Shown: positions 1-8,637 of the stretch, piece by piece
Numbering within the stretch: position 1 is the stretch's first letter
How the letters are laid out: each line of letters begins with the position of its first letter
Origin: Rhizobacter sp. SG703
GTDB lineage: Bacteria; Pseudomonadota; Gammaproteobacteria; Burkholderiales; Burkholderiaceae_C
Length of the DNA stretch: 64,000 nt
Direction of reading: 5' to 3'
Assembly (NCBI RefSeq): GCF_012275445.1
Contig: NZ_JAAZQK010000002.1
Span: forward strand, 124,001 to 188,000
The notes under the pieces: generated by a model
The model's input: only the letters and a program-made list of their open reading frames with translations
What the model was told of the DNA's origin: nothing
Database searches by the model: none
Made by a program: the position numbers and the translations under genes

Positions 1-813
1 CAGGTCGCCGGCGAGGCGCAGGCAGTCGCGGTGCAGCTCTTTCGGGTGCGCGTTCGGCACTGCGGTGTGCTGGCTGAAGATCGGCTCGTTGCGGTTCAGC
101 GTCTGCAGCATCAGGAAATCGGCCAGCTCCGACACGCCGTGGCTCAGCTGGCCCATGCGGGCGGCGAGCGCCTGCGCGCGCTGCAGGATCAGCCCGTGCA
201 GCAGCGACGCGCTGGCCGACAGCTGGGCCGTCGATTCGATCGACACCTGCGGCGGGATGTAGCTGCGCTCCAGCGTGACCTGGCCGTCGCTGCGACGTTC
301 GGCCACCAGCGCGATGCCGAGCAGCGCATAGGCCTCGGTGGCCTCTTTCGCGCGCACGAAGCGCATGCGCAGCCGGCCGGTCTGGATGGTGGCCGGCTCG
401 TCGCTCGCGTCGGTGTTGTCGCGCACGTTCTCTTCGGCGGCCTCGAAGCGGCACAACTCGTCGGTGCCGCTGAAGTCGACCTCGTTCAGGCCCTGGCGCT
501 GCAGCGGCAGCGCGAGGTAGATCAGCTCGCCCTTCACGTCGGCCGGTACCTCGATCGGCGGCGGCAGCGGGTCGAGCAGCGGCATCGAGAACGGCGTGCC
601 GTCGGGCAGCAGGCCGGCGGCGCGCGTCAGGCCGAGCTTGCCGAGCGCGAGCAACCCCTCGTCGATCTCCAGTTCGGAGAAGCCCCAGGCGAACGGCGTC
701 ACGCAGCGGGTGCGTGCGTCGACCAGGCGCTCGATGTAGCGGGTTTCCTGCTGGAAATGGTGGGGCTGCAGGAACATCCCCGAGGACCAGACGACCTTGG
801 CACGCCAGCTCAT
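1..813 (-). CDS. tssK: Type VI secretion baseplate subunit TssK, 3' part outside window
   Basis: TssK links the T6SS baseplate to the TssJLM membrane complex in the cytoplasm. On the minus strand the reading frame opens with an ATG at 811-813 and begins MSWRAKVVWSSGMFLQPHHF, the typical TssK start with its FLQPHHFQ motif. It stays open for about 271 residues to the window edge, so it is truncated at its C-terminus (full TssK is about 440 residues). It lies 16 bp downstream of tssJ in the same direction, the usual tssJ-tssK order, so the two are very likely one operon with more tss genes beyond the left edge. Family assignment rests on the N-terminal motif and the neighbour. Confidence 0.9.
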   Translation of the reverse strand, partial: MSWRAKVVWSSGMFLQPHHFQQETRYIERLVDARTRCVTPFAWGFSELEIDEGLLALGKLGLTRAAGLLPDGTPFSMPLLDPLPPPIEVPADVKGELIYLALPLQRQGLNEVDFSGTDELCRFEAAEENVRDNTDASDEPATIQTGRLRMRFVRAKEATEAYALLGIALVAERRSDGQVTLERSYIPPQVSIESTAQLSASASLLHGLILQRAQALAARMGQLSHGVSELADFLMLQTLNRNEPIFSQHTAVPNAHPKELHRDCLRLAGDL

Positions 814-829
814 GGAGGGATCCGTGCGC

Positions 830-1309
830 TCAGGGCTGGGTGCGGGTGGCCTGCACCGCGATGTCGTCGAGGCTGACGGCGACCACGTTGGTGCGGTTCA
901 CGGCCACCGGGACCACCGCGCGCCAGCGGGCGCGTTCGAGTTCGCGGAAGGCCACCATCACGCCGATGAACTTCGTCTCGGGCGACAGCTTCTTCTCGAG
1001 CGGGCGCTTCTCGCCGGGGCGCAACACGAACTCTTCGCGCGACACCAGGTCGGGGCCGAGCACCTGCTGCTCGCGTTCGAACAGCGAGACGAAGTCGGCC
1101 GACTCGAACTGCGCGTTGGCCTTCAGCTCGAACACGCGCACGACCACCGGCGAGGCGCGCTTGCGGGCGTCGGGGTTGGTCTGGGCGCCGGCGGCGATTT
1201 CGCCCTTCAGCGTGGCGGGGCCGGCGAACGGGTTGAACTTCTCGACGGTGGTGCAACCTGCGACGAGGCCGAAGACGGCCAGCGCGGCGGTGATGAACAG
1301 ATGGCGCAT
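830..1309 (-). CDS. tssJ: Type VI secretion outer-membrane lipoprotein TssJ
   Basis: TssJ is the outer-membrane lipoprotein that anchors TssM in the T6SS envelope complex. The 159-residue protein starts MRHLFITAAL with a lipobox ending VAGC, putting the lipidated Cys at residue 19. A longer reading without an N-terminal signal is possible upstream, but the ATG at 1307-1309 places the signal peptide exactly at the N-terminus. The mature part contains the TssJ-like stretches VVVRVFELK and DFVSLFEREQQVLG near the start and VIGVMVAFRE-like strands later. It is followed 16 bp downstream by tssK. The 207 bp between it and the divergent mltA must hold both promoters; no clear box is visible there. 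Confidence 0.9.
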   Translation of the reverse strand: MRHLFITAALAVFGLVAGCTTVEKFNPFAGPATLKGEIAAGAQTNPDARKRASPVVVRVFELKANAQFESADFVSLFEREQQVLGPDLVSREEFVLRPGEKRPLEKKLSPETKFIGVMVAFRELERARWRAVVPVAVNRTNVVAVSLDDIAVQATRTQP

Positions 1310-1516
1310 GGGACGGCGGGTGGGGGTGAGGGTGGGGAGTCTGGCCGCGACGCGGCATCCGGCCCCGTTCACGGTCTGGCGTCCGCAGGATAGCGTTCGC
1401 TCCCGCCAGTCAGTCGTGACTTAGGTAATGCGCCCGCCGGGGGCGCCCGACCGGCGCCGCGGGCCGGTTGACGAAGGTCAGTTGGAGGGCGGACGGGCGC
1501 CGCCTAGGCTCGCGCC

Positions 1517-3238
1517 ATGCAACGCTTCGAACCTTGCGGTGCGCTTCGTGCGCGCCTGCGTCCTGGGCTGCGCCTGCCCACGGCGCTGGTGGTGCTGGCC
1601 GTGGCCGGCTGTGCGTCGCAGGCGCCGGCGGGCTCGACGGCGTCGGCCAGCGGGCTCGCGGCGGCCGGCACCACGGCGGCGCCGCTGGCGAACGCGGCCG
1701 GCACGACGGGCATCGCCACCCCGAAGTCGGGGGTCGCCCGGGTGGCGGCACCGAGCGAAGTGCGCACCCGCAACGCCGTCTTCAAGCTCGCGAATTTCGA
1801 CGAACTGCCCGGCTGGCAGCAGGACGACCTGCGCGCCGGCTGGGGCGCGTTCCGCCAGTCGTGCGAGGTGCTGCAGAAGCGCGACGAATGGCGCGAGATC
1901 TGCGAGGCGTCGCGGCGCGTACCGGCTGCCGACGCGGCGGCCGGCACGACAGCAATACGAGGCTTCTTCGAGAGCCGCTTTTCGCTGCTGCGCATCCTGA
2001 ACACCGACGCGAGCCGGGAGGGCGACATCACCGGCTACTTCGAACCGCTGCTCGAAGGCCAGCGCCAGCGCAGTGCCGTCTACAACGTGCCGGTGCTGGG
2101 CGTGCCGCGCGACCTGTACACGATCGACTGGTCGCAGGTGCCGAAGGCGCAGCGCCGCGGCGTGGTCGCGGTGCGGCCGGACGGCAACCAGCTGGTGGCG
2201 CTGCCGACACCGCAGGCCGGCAGCTACGCGCTGGACCTGCGCCGCTTCGCGCTGGACGACCGCGACCGCCGGCTGCGCGTGCGGCTGGCCGGCAGCGGTT
2301 CGAGCGCCCGTGCCGAGCCTTACTACACCCGCGCCGAACTGGAGGCGCTGAACCTGCCGCAGGACATCGGCGCGCCGGTGATCGCGTGGGTCAACGACGG
2401 CCTCGCGCTGTATGCGATGCAGGTGCAAGGCTCGGGCCGCATCCGGCTGCCCGACGGCAGCATCCTGCGGGTGCAGTACGCCGAGCAGAACGGGCATCCG
2501 TTCAAGCCTTTGCGGGTTGCGGCGGTCAAGGGCACGAAGGTCGTGACGCGCGGGACCGGCGCGGCGGCGGAGCAGCCGCAGGAGTTCGTGCTGGAGGACG
2601 ACGTGGCGGCCGACGACGATTCGCCGGTCGTCACGCGCGGCAAGGCGGTGCCGGCCGCCGGGCCGCGCGATGGCGCCTCGGACAGCCTGGTCGACCAGCT
2701 GCTGGGCGGCGCGAAGCCGGCCCGGGGAGCTGCGGCCGCTGCTGCGCCCTCGGCCAAGCCGCCGGCGCGGGTCACGCAGGGCCGGCTGCTGGCCGATCCC
2801 AGCTATGTGTTCTTCAAGCCGGTGGCCGACCGGCCGGCCAGCGAGGGACCGCAGGGTGCCTTGGGCGTGCCGCTGACGGCGGGGCGTTCGGTGGCCGTCG
2901 ACCCGCGCGTGACGCCGCTCGGCTACCCGGTCTTCCTGAGCGCACCGGCGCCGTCGGGCTCGACGATCCAGGTGCAGCGGCTGGTGTTCGCGCAGGACAC
3001 AGGCGGCGCGATCCGCGGTGCGGTGCGGGCCGACTACTTCTGGGGCTTCGGCTCGGAGGCCGCGCAAAACGCGCGAGGCACGAAGCACCGCGGGCAGATG
3101 TGGGTGCTGCTGCCGACGGCGGAGGCGAAGCGGCTGTCGAGCAGCAGGATCGTGACGCGTGGGATGGCGGCGGCGGCGGATTCTGAGGAGGGGCAGTGTC
3201 TGGTGGCGGACGGGGAGTTCTGCTCTGAGGTTGAGTGA
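1517..3238 (+). CDS. mltA: Membrane-bound lytic murein transglycosylase A (MltA)
   Basis: MltA cleaves the glycan strands of peptidoglycan, forming 1,6-anhydromuropeptides, from the inner face of the outer membrane. The 573-residue product has a lipoprotein signal with Cys at residue 32 (AVAGC). It carries the MltA signatures GDITGYFEPLLEG, VQGSGRIRLPDG and, near residues 494-515, DTGGAIRGAVRADYFWG, the 3D domain with the expected catalytic Asp. E. coli MltA has 365 residues. Part of the extra length is a low-complexity Ala/Pro/acidic insertion of about 80 residues (roughly 338-417) between the MltA domain halves. It is divergent from tssJ and convergent with the hybrid kinase. Confidence 0.93.
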   Translation: MQRFEPCGALRARLRPGLRLPTALVVLAVAGCASQAPAGSTASASGLAAAGTTAAPLANAAGTTGIATPKSGVARVAAPSEVRTRNAVFKLANFDELPGWQQDDLRAGWGAFRQSCEVLQKRDEWREICEASRRVPAADAAAGTTAIRGFFESRFSLLRILNTDASREGDITGYFEPLLEGQRQRSAVYNVPVLGVPRDLYTIDWSQVPKAQRRGVVAVRPDGNQLVALPTPQAGSYALDLRRFALDDRDRRLRVRLAGSGSSARAEPYYTRAELEALNLPQDIGAPVIAWVNDGLALYAMQVQGSGRIRLPDGSILRVQYAEQNGHPFKPLRVAAVKGTKVVTRGTGAAAEQPQEFVLEDDVAADDDSPVVTRGKAVPAAGPRDGASDSLVDQLLGGAKPARGAAAAAAPSAKPPARVTQGRLLADPSYVFFKPVADRPASEGPQGALGVPLTAGRSVAVDPRVTPLGYPVFLSAPAPSGSTIQVQRLVFAQDTGGAIRGAVRADYFWGFGSEAAQNARGTKHRGQMWVLLPTAEAKRLSSSRIVTRGMAAAADSEEGQCLVADGEFCSEVE

Positions 3239-3249
3239 GAAGCAGCAAA

Positions 3250-3302
3250 GGCGGGTGAGGGGATGAGCCCCCAGCCCAGCCCAGCCCATCCCCTCACCCG
3301 CC
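3250..3302. repeat. 16-bp perfect inverted repeat between convergent genes
   Basis: The arms are at 3250-3265 and 3287-3302, each 16 bp and perfectly complementary, with a 21-nt loop of repeated CAGCC units. The right arm runs into the last codons of the hybrid kinase gene. Sited between convergent stop codons, it could act as a bidirectional terminator, although there is no T-run. About 31 bp of its sequence, read on the minus strand, recurs at 24.17 kb after the pstS-like gene and in part at 41.62 kb after tpsA, so it belongs to a dispersed intergenic repeat family. Confidence 0.75.
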
Positions 3303-5837
3303 GCGACGCGCCAAAGACCGCGAAACACCCTCCGGCATCCAGGCGAGCAAAGCCCGCACCAGCTCCTGCGGATCGATCGGCTTGCTCACATGCGCATTCA
3401 TCCCGGCCGCGAAGCACTCCTGCCGGTCTTCGTCCATCGCCGCCGCCGTCATCGCGATCACCGGCAGCTGCTCGCCGTTCGGCAACTGCCGGATCACGCG
3501 CGTCGCCTGCGGACCGTCCATCTCCGGCATCTGCATGTCCATCAACACAAGATCGAAGGGCGCCTTGCGGACCCACTCCACCGCCTCGAGCCCGTTGTTC
3601 GCGACCGTCACCTCCAGCTCGCCGAGCGCCAGGAAGGCCAGCGCCACCTGCTGGTTCACCAGGTTGTCCTCGACCAGCAGCACGCGCGCCCCGCGCAGCG
3701 GCTTCAGCTGCTCGGCATAGCCGGCCGTGCGCGACACCACCGGCGCGCTCTGCGTTTGCTCGCCGCGCTGCAGACGCACCACCGTGTCGAACAGCCGCGA
3801 CGGCGTGATCGGCTTGCTCAGCACGCCCGTCAGCGGCAAACCGTCCAGTGCCTCGCTGACACGCTCCAGCGTGTGCGGCGTCGCCATCGCGACGATCGCC
3901 AGCTCGTGCGCGCCCCGCTCCGCTGCGACGCGCCGCGCCTCCAGCACGAAATCGAGGTCCGCCGATCGCCAGTCCAGCAACAGCAACTCGTACGGCGACT
4001 GCGCGTCGGCACGCTTGAGCTTGTGCATCGCATCGGCCGCGAACGCCGCGCTGCCGACCTGGAAGCGCCAGCTCTGCAGCACCTGCTGCAACACCACGCG
4101 CGCGGTCGGCTGGTTGTCCAGCACCAACGTGCGCATGCCGCGGATCGCGTGCAGGTCGATGCGCTCGGCACCTTCGCGCGCCAGCCCGAAGCGGGCATTG
4201 AAGGTGAACAGGCTGCCCTCGCCCGGCGTGCTGCGGACCTCGATCGTGCCGCCCATCAGCTCGACCAGGCGCTTGCAGATCGCAAGACCCAGCCCGCTGC
4301 CGCCGTAGCGGCGCGCGGTGCTTCGCTCGGCCTGGCCGAACACCTGGAACAGCTGCCCCGCCTGCTCGGGCGTCAGCCCGATGCCGGTGTCGCGCACGCC
4401 GAAGCGCAGCTCGACCCCATGCTCGTCGCGCGACACCAGCGCGGCGCTGACGACGATCTCGCCGCGCGGCGTGAACTTGATCGCGTTGCCGACCAGGTTG
4501 TTCAAGACCTGCGTCAGCCGCAGCGCATCGCCGAGCAGGCGCTGCGGAATGGCCTCGTCGATCTCGAACACCAATTCGAGCCCGGCCTCCTCGATGCGCA
4601 CCGCGAACAGGTTGCCGACGTTCTCGATCGTGTCCTCGGCGCTGAATTCCTCGTTCTCCAGCACGACCCGGCCGGCCTCGGCCTTCGAGTAGTCGAGGAT
4701 GTCGTTCAGCAGCGAGAGCAAGGCCTTCGACGAGGTCTGCACCTTGCCGAGGTGGCTGCGCTGCTGCGCGTCGAGCTTGCTGTCGAGCACCAGCTGGGTC
4801 AGCCCGATGATGGCGTTCATCGGCGTGCGGATCTCGTGGCTCATGCTGGCCAGGAACAGGCTCTTCGCCGCATCGGCCGCCTGCGCCTGGTCGCGCGCGG
4901 CCGCCAGCTCGCGGCTGCGCCGGCGCTCGTCCGCATGCGCCTGCGCGAGCCGCACGTACATCAGACCGTTCTCCAGCAGCAGTTCGTACAGCACCACGCT
5001 GCAGGTCAGCAACCCGTACAGCCGGCCTGCGTAGAAGCCGAGGTCGTAGCGGCCGCCGTTCAGCATCGCCGACAACGCGGTGTCGAACAGCCAGGCGCAC
5101 AGCGCCACCATCAGCCAGCGGTCGAGCACCGAGGGGCGGCGCTGCTTCCACAGCAGCGCAAGGGTCAGCAGCGTGACGACGCCGATGCCGCCGACCATGC
5201 CGCGCAGCAGCGGCGTCGATTGCGAACCCTGCATCACCGCCGGCAGCAGCGGTGCGCCGACGGTGGCCAGCGCGATCAAGCCGAACGCCAGCGCGGCGGT
5301 GGCCAGCGGCAGCGCGAACGCCGACCGCCGCTCGGCGCGCGGCGTGGTCATCGCTCGCGCCGGCCACGCATAGGCCAGCACGAACAGCGGAAAGCCGAGG
5401 TGCCAGAACGTGTAGATCCACGCGGTGCTGTGCGGCCCGGCGCCCAGCAGCCCGTCCGGTGCGAACAGCCCCGGAAAGCTCAGCGCATGGCCGATCACCA
5501 GCAGCGAGGCGAACAGGTAGCCGCTGGCCAGCACCGACAGCCGGCGCGTGCGCAGCACGCGCGACTGGCCGAACAGCAGCACCGCGGTGATCAGGTCGTT
5601 GACGACGACCGCGGTCTCGTAGAGGGCGATGAAGGCGGGGAACGGTGCCAGCTTGACCTTTGCAAACGGTGCCAAAGCCACGAACACCAACACCGACATC
5701 ACGATGATGGTGGTGGCGCGCCGGCGTTGCGCCGGGCTCGCGGCCTGGTCCGGCAGGAAGGCCGGGCCGTCATCGTCGGGTGCTGCCGCTGATCCGTGCC
5801 CGATGACCGGCACGGCGGCGCCATGGCTGTTCCCCAC
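3294..5837 (-). CDS. Hybrid sensor histidine kinase, MASE4 membrane sensor, two receiver domains
   Basis: Predicted membrane-bound hybrid kinase of 847 residues. Residues about 40-290 form a multi-helix membrane region of the MASE4 type. A short coiled region (about 295-325) leads to the HisKA domain with [11 protein letters not shown] and phospho-acceptor His near 334. The HATPase domain follows, with NLVGNAIKF near 448 and GGSGLGLAI near 520. Two receiver domains come next: the first is divergent (LLLDWRSAD in place of a canonical switch) and the second is canonical ([13 protein letters not shown], Lys in HVSKPID). No cognate regulator is adjacent. A GGCCGGC-AA-GCCGGCC hairpin sits at 5852-5867, just upstream of the start. 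The signal and output are unknown. Confidence 0.9.
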   Translation of the reverse strand: MGNSHGAAVPVIGHGSAAAPDDDGPAFLPDQAASPAQRRRATTIIVMSVLVFVALAPFAKVKLAPFPAFIALYETAVVVNDLITAVLLFGQSRVLRTRRLSVLASGYLFASLLVIGHALSFPGLFAPDGLLGAGPHSTAWIYTFWHLGFPLFVLAYAWPARAMTTPRAERRSAFALPLATAALAFGLIALATVGAPLLPAVMQGSQSTPLLRGMVGGIGVVTLLTLALLWKQRRPSVLDRWLMVALCAWLFDTALSAMLNGGRYDLGFYAGRLYGLLTCSVVLYELLLENGLMYVRLAQAHADERRRSRELAAARDQAQAADAAKSLFLASMSHEIRTPMNAIIGLTQLVLDSKLDAQQRSHLGKVQTSSKALLSLLNDILDYSKAEAGRVVLENEEFSAEDTIENVGNLFAVRIEEAGLELVFEIDEAIPQRLLGDALRLTQVLNNLVGNAIKFTPRGEIVVSAALVSRDEHGVELRFGVRDTGIGLTPEQAGQLFQVFGQAERSTARRYGGSGLGLAICKRLVELMGGTIEVRSTPGEGSLFTFNARFGLAREGAERIDLHAIRGMRTLVLDNQPTARVVLQQVLQSWRFQVGSAAFAADAMHKLKRADAQSPYELLLLDWRSADLDFVLEARRVAAERGAHELAIVAMATPHTLERVSEALDGLPLTGVLSKPITPSRLFDTVVRLQRGEQTQSAPVVSRTAGYAEQLKPLRGARVLLVEDNLVNQQVALAFLALGELEVTVANNGLEAVEWVRKAPFDLVLMDMQMPEMDGPQATRVIRQLPNGEQLPVIAMTAAAMDEDRQECFAAGMNAHVSKPIDPQELVRALLAWMPEGVSRSLARRGG

Positions 5838-6021
5838 GCCACCTCCTTGATGGCCGGCAAGCCGGCCTGTGCGTGTGCGCGCTCATGCGAGCGTCGTGAC
5901 TGACCTGACCGTTATGCCTGGAAGCAGGTCATGACGCAACAATTGAAACCCGGAGCGAAGCGCGGTTGAAACGCGCGCGTCGCACACTGCGCTTCGTCAT
6001 TCCGACCGAGCGAGGCCTTCC

Positions 6022-6249
6022 ATGAGCGACTCCCTGTTCCTGCCGCGCGAGCTGTTCACGGCCCCGGCATCGGCGAGCTCCATCCGCCAGGCGCCGCCGA
6101 CCGATGCGGTGCTCGACGACCTGCGCCGCATCGCGCGGCCGGCGGCCGCGTCCGCCGACAGCTTCGGCGGCGGCACGAAGAATCGCCGACGCCAGCCGCG
6201 CGACCCGAACGCGCCGAAGGTCGACCTGTGGCTGGACCTTGCCGCCTGA
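6022..6249 (+). CDS. Small hypothetical protein, 75 residues
   Basis: I do not recognise this protein. The frame MSDSLFLPRELFTAPASASS to KVDLWLDLAA shows almost exclusive G/C third positions, the coding signature of its neighbours, and a GAGG sits upstream of the ATG. It is basic in the middle (KNRRRQPRD), has no signal peptide or membrane segment, and is probably cytosolic and partly disordered. It ends 1 bp before the stop codon of the convergent TetR gene. The 184 bp before it hold no gene; they carry a 7-bp hairpin at 5852-5867 that belongs to the kinase leader. Confidence 0.6.
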   Translation: MSDSLFLPRELFTAPASASSIRQAPPTDAVLDDLRRIARPAAASADSFGGGTKNRRRQPRDPNAPKVDLWLDLAA

Positions 6250-6250
6250 T

Positions 6251-6889
6251 TCAGGCCTGCAGCGCCGCGCGCAGGTAGACGCGCAGCATCTCCTTCAGCT
6301 CCGACAGTGCCGCGCGCGTGCCCGGCGCGCCTTCGGCGTTCAGCGTGACCGCCGCCTTCATCACCTGCTGCACCGCCACCGCGACCGCCGCGAGCCGCGC
6401 CTTGGCGAGCCCGGGCGCATGCGGCGCAAGGATCTCGGCCAGCTGCACGCGCATCGCCTGCCGCACCGCCTGCACCTGCTCGGCCGGCGCGCCGGGCGAA
6501 TCGACCAGCCGCGCAAACGACGGATGGGCCGCGCGGAATTCGATCAACGCAACCACCAGCCGCGCACTCAGCTCGTCGACATGCCAACCGGCGCTCGCGT
6601 CGACCATCGCCGCGAGCCGCTGCCGCAGCGCATCGGCCTGCAGCGCGATCACGCCCTGCGCCACGTCGGGCTTGGTCGGGAAGAACTGGTAGAGCGAGCC
6701 GATCGACGACTCGCCGCGCGCCGCGATCTCGGTCATCGTCGCCGCGTCGTAGCCCTTCTCGGCGAACACCTGGGCTGCGGCGCCGAGCAGCACCTCGACC
6801 CGCTGGTGCCCGCGCTGGCGACGCACCCGCTCGACGGGCGCGGCAGCACCCGGGTCGGGCACGCTGGACTTTTGTGAATACTTCCTCAT
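6251..6889 (-). CDS. TetR family transcriptional regulator
   Basis: TetR-type repressor of 212 residues. The N-terminal DNA-binding domain (about residues 25-75) reads LLGAAAQVFAEKGYDAATMTEIAARGESSIGSLYQFFPTK with the usual FPTK end of the HTH. The helical C-terminal ligand domain is generic. It is divergent from the isochorismatase-like hydrolase with only 65 bp between start codons, and two similar palindromes lie in that gap. I infer that it represses itself and the hydrolase, perhaps also the downstream metal-uptake genes if they are co-transcribed. The ATG at 6887-6889 lies inside the first palindrome, so the true start could be slightly further in. Confidence 0.9.
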   Translation of the reverse strand: MRKYSQKSSVPDPGAAAPVERVRRQRGHQRVEVLLGAAAQVFAEKGYDAATMTEIAARGESSIGSLYQFFPTKPDVAQGVIALQADALRQRLAAMVDASAGWHVDELSARLVVALIEFRAAHPSFARLVDSPGAPAEQVQAVRQAMRVQLAEILAPHAPGLAKARLAAVAVAVQQVMKAAVTLNAEGAPGTRAALSELKEMLRVYLRAALQA

Positions 6890-6918
6890 AAAATTAGTTT
6901 TGCGAGGACTCCCTCACA
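6873..6918. promoter_or_regulatory. Two tandem operator-like palindromes in the TetR/hydrolase divergent promoter
   Basis: TGTGAATACTTCCTCATA (6873-6890) and TGCGAGGACTCCCTCACA (6901-6918) share the pattern TGYGARKACTYCCTCAYA. They are 28 bp apart start to start. Each is an imperfect palindrome extended by flanking T and A runs. The first overlaps the TetR start codon and the second lies in the probable hydrolase promoter. This is the classic arrangement for TetR autoregulation plus control of the divergent gene. Binding is inferred, the repeats are seen directly. Confidence 0.72.
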
Positions 6919-6954
6919 AATTGACGATCCCAGAGTTCAGCCACAGGAAAACGC

Positions 6955-7569
6955 ATGCTATCCGTTGACGCCCTCTTTCTCGATGCCGAGCCGCTGGACG
7001 CCGCCCGCACCGCGCTCGTGCTGATCGACCTGCAGCAAGGCATCGTCGGCTTCGGCCGCGCGCCGCACGACGGCGCCACGGTGCTTGCCAACGCCGCCGC
7101 GCTGGCCGACCGCTTCCATGCGCTGAACGCGCTGGTGGTGCGCGTGAAGGTCGGCTGGCATGCCGATTTTCCCGACCTGCTGGCGCAGAGCACCGACCAG
7201 CCCGCCCCGCTGCCGCCAGGCGCCCTGCCGGCGCATTGGTGGGACGACCCCGAAGCGCTGGCCGGCGCGAGCGGCGACCTGCAGATCGTCAAGCGCCAGT
7301 GGAATGCCTTCCACGGCACCGAGCTCGACCTGCAGCTGCGCCGGCGCGGCATCGAGACGCTGGTGCTGGGCGGCATCGTCACGCACATCGGCGTCGAAGG
7401 CACCGCGCGCGCGGCCTGGGAGCTCGGCTACCAGCTGGTGATCGCCGAGGACGCCTGCAGCGCGCCGCTGGCCGAGCCGCACCGGGCTTCGATGCAGTAC
7501 GTGATGCCGCGCCTCGGCCACGTGCGCAGCACCGCACAGATCCTGAAGACACCGACCGACACGGTCTGA
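6955..7569 (+). CDS. Isochorismatase-like hydrolase with Gly in place of the catalytic Cys
   Basis: Cytosolic hydrolase of the isochorismatase/nicotinamidase fold, 204 residues. The catalytic Asp is in ALVLIDLQQGI (about residue 24) and the Lys in IVKRQWNAFHGT. The cis-peptide loop reads GGIVTHIGVEGTA, so the position that is Cys in nicotinamidases and other amidohydrolases is Gly. EntB-type isochorismatases also have HIG at this point, so vinyl-ether hydrolysis is more likely than amide hydrolysis. An AGGAAA ribosome site precedes the ATG. It is controlled from a divergent promoter shared with a TetR regulator. The natural substrate cannot be named. Confidence 0.88.
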   Translation: MLSVDALFLDAEPLDAARTALVLIDLQQGIVGFGRAPHDGATVLANAAALADRFHALNALVVRVKVGWHADFPDLLAQSTDQPAPLPPGALPAHWWDDPEALAGASGDLQIVKRQWNAFHGTELDLQLRRRGIETLVLGGIVTHIGVEGTARAAWELGYQLVIAEDACSAPLAEPHRASMQYVMPRLGHVRSTAQILKTPTDTV

Positions 7570-7597
7570 CATTCGAGGCGCCGTCATACTGTCGGCC

Positions 7598-7951
7598 ATG
7601 TCCGCTTCCCGTGTCGTCTGGCGCGCCCTGCTCGCGCTGCTGCTGGTGTTCAGCCAGCAGCAGGCGGTGCTGCACGTGCTGGGGCATGCACTGGACGACC
7701 AGCGGCAATCGCTGGCGGCCTCGGCGCAGGCGGATGGCGCGCCGATGGCGCAAGCCGCCGACATCGACGCGCTGTGCGCGCAGTGCCTGGCCTTCGCGCA
7801 GCTCGACCACCCGGCCACGCCGCAGGTGGCGCAGCCCGCCGGCTCGTCGGCCCGCTTCGAGCTGCCCGCGACCGCCGCGATCACCGCGCGCGATGCGCGG
7901 TTCGAGCCGGCCTACCTGAGCCGCGCCCCTCCGTTCTTGACGCTGTCCTGA
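7598..7951 (+). CDS. Small secreted CxxC protein ahead of a metal-uptake operon (DUF2946-like)
   Basis: The 117-residue product has an N-terminal hydrophobic signal (VVWRALLALLLVFSQQQAVLH) followed by HVLGHAL and a central CAQC motif. This layout resembles the short DUF2946-type proteins often found beside metal transport genes, but the match is by eye only. It starts 28 bp after the isochorismatase-like gene, in the same direction, and 155 bp before the ZrgA-like gene. His and Cys residues suit a metal-handling role in the periplasm. The function is unproven. Confidence 0.65.
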   Translation: MSASRVVWRALLALLLVFSQQQAVLHVLGHALDDQRQSLAASAQADGAPMAQAADIDALCAQCLAFAQLDHPATPQVAQPAGSSARFELPATAAITARDARFEPAYLSRAPPFLTLS

Positions 7952-8000
7952 GCCGCCCACGCCCTTGAATGGGTCCGGCGTTCGCGAAGACCCCCCGCTC

Positions 8001-8044
8001 GCCCTGAGCTTGTCGAAGGGCTGGACTGAGCCTGTCGAAGGCCC
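8001..8044. repeat. REP-like intergenic repeat, two tandem half copies
   Basis: Two related units, CCCTGAGCTTGTCGAAGGGC and CTGAGCCTGTCGAAGGCC, follow each other in the gap before the ZrgA-like gene. This sequence type (GAGCNTGTCGAAGG with flanking complementary CCCT/AGGG) is a widespread bacterial intergenic repeat. Here it separates the small CxxC protein from the rest of the operon, so it could attenuate or process the transcript. Confidence 0.6.
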
Positions 8045-8106
8045 GTTGTTCGCTCCATTCATTTCCCGCCCGCGCGTCCGCGCCGCGGGCCACTGGATAT
8101 CGCATC

Positions 8107-8637
8107 ATGAAGATCCCCTCCCTCCTGCCGGCGTGCCTTGCGCTGGCTGCCAGCGCGGCCGCGGCCCACGAGCCCGGCGCCCATGTGCACGGCGTCGCCG
8201 AACTGCGCATCGTCGTCGACGGCCCGCAACTGCAGGTCAGCCTCGAGAGCCCGCTCGACAACCTGATCGGCTTCGAGCACGCGCCGCGCACCGACGTCGA
8301 ACGCACCGCCGTGCGCCATATGGCGCGCACGCTGCGCGAGGTCGGCAGCGTGTTCGCGCCGAGCGCCGCCGCGCAGTGCCGCGCGAGCGGCGTGCAGCTG
8401 GCGTCCTCGGCCGCGCTCGGCGAATCGATCGCCGCGACACCGGCCGACGGCGACGGCCATGCCGACCTCGATGCCGATTTCAGCTGGACCTGCGACCACC
8501 CGCAGGCGCTGACCGGTGTCGACGTCGACCTGATGCGCCACTTCCCCGGCCTGCGCCGGCTCAAGGTGCAGGTGGCTGCGCCGTCGGGCCAGCGCGCCGT
8601 CGACTTGGTGCCGGGCCGCCGGAGCGTGACATGGTGA
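8107..8637 (+). CDS. ZrgA-like periplasmic metal-binding protein (DUF2796)
   Basis: The 176-residue protein has a signal peptide ending near residue 19 (ASAAAAHEPG) and a metal-binding N-terminus, HEPGAHVHGVAEL, typical of the DUF2796/ZrgA family of zinc-regulated periplasmic proteins. Further His and Cys residues (GDGHADLDADFSWTCDHP) lie in the middle. In Pseudomonas aeruginosa the family member PA4063 heads a Zur-controlled zinc-import operon with the same following genes. Its stop codon overlaps the start of the ABC ATPase gene by 7 nt. I infer zinc capture in the periplasm; I did not find a clear Zur box upstream. Confidence 0.85.
   Translation: MKIPSLLPACLALAASAAAAHEPGAHVHGVAELRIVVDGPQLQVSLESPLDNLIGFEHAPRTDVERTAVRHMARTLREVGSVFAPSAAAQCRASGVQLASSAALGESIAATPADGDGHADLDADFSWTCDHPQALTGVDVDLMRHFPGLRRLKVQVAAPSGQRAVDLVPGRRSVTW

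Noticed and set aside
1310-1516. Promoter pair between tssJ and mltA
   Set aside because: No convincing -10/-35 or operator; nothing to annotate.
5997-6587. Minus-strand frame of 196 residues across the TetR and small gene
   Set aside because: It overlaps the well-supported TetR gene in another frame and has biased, repetitive composition.
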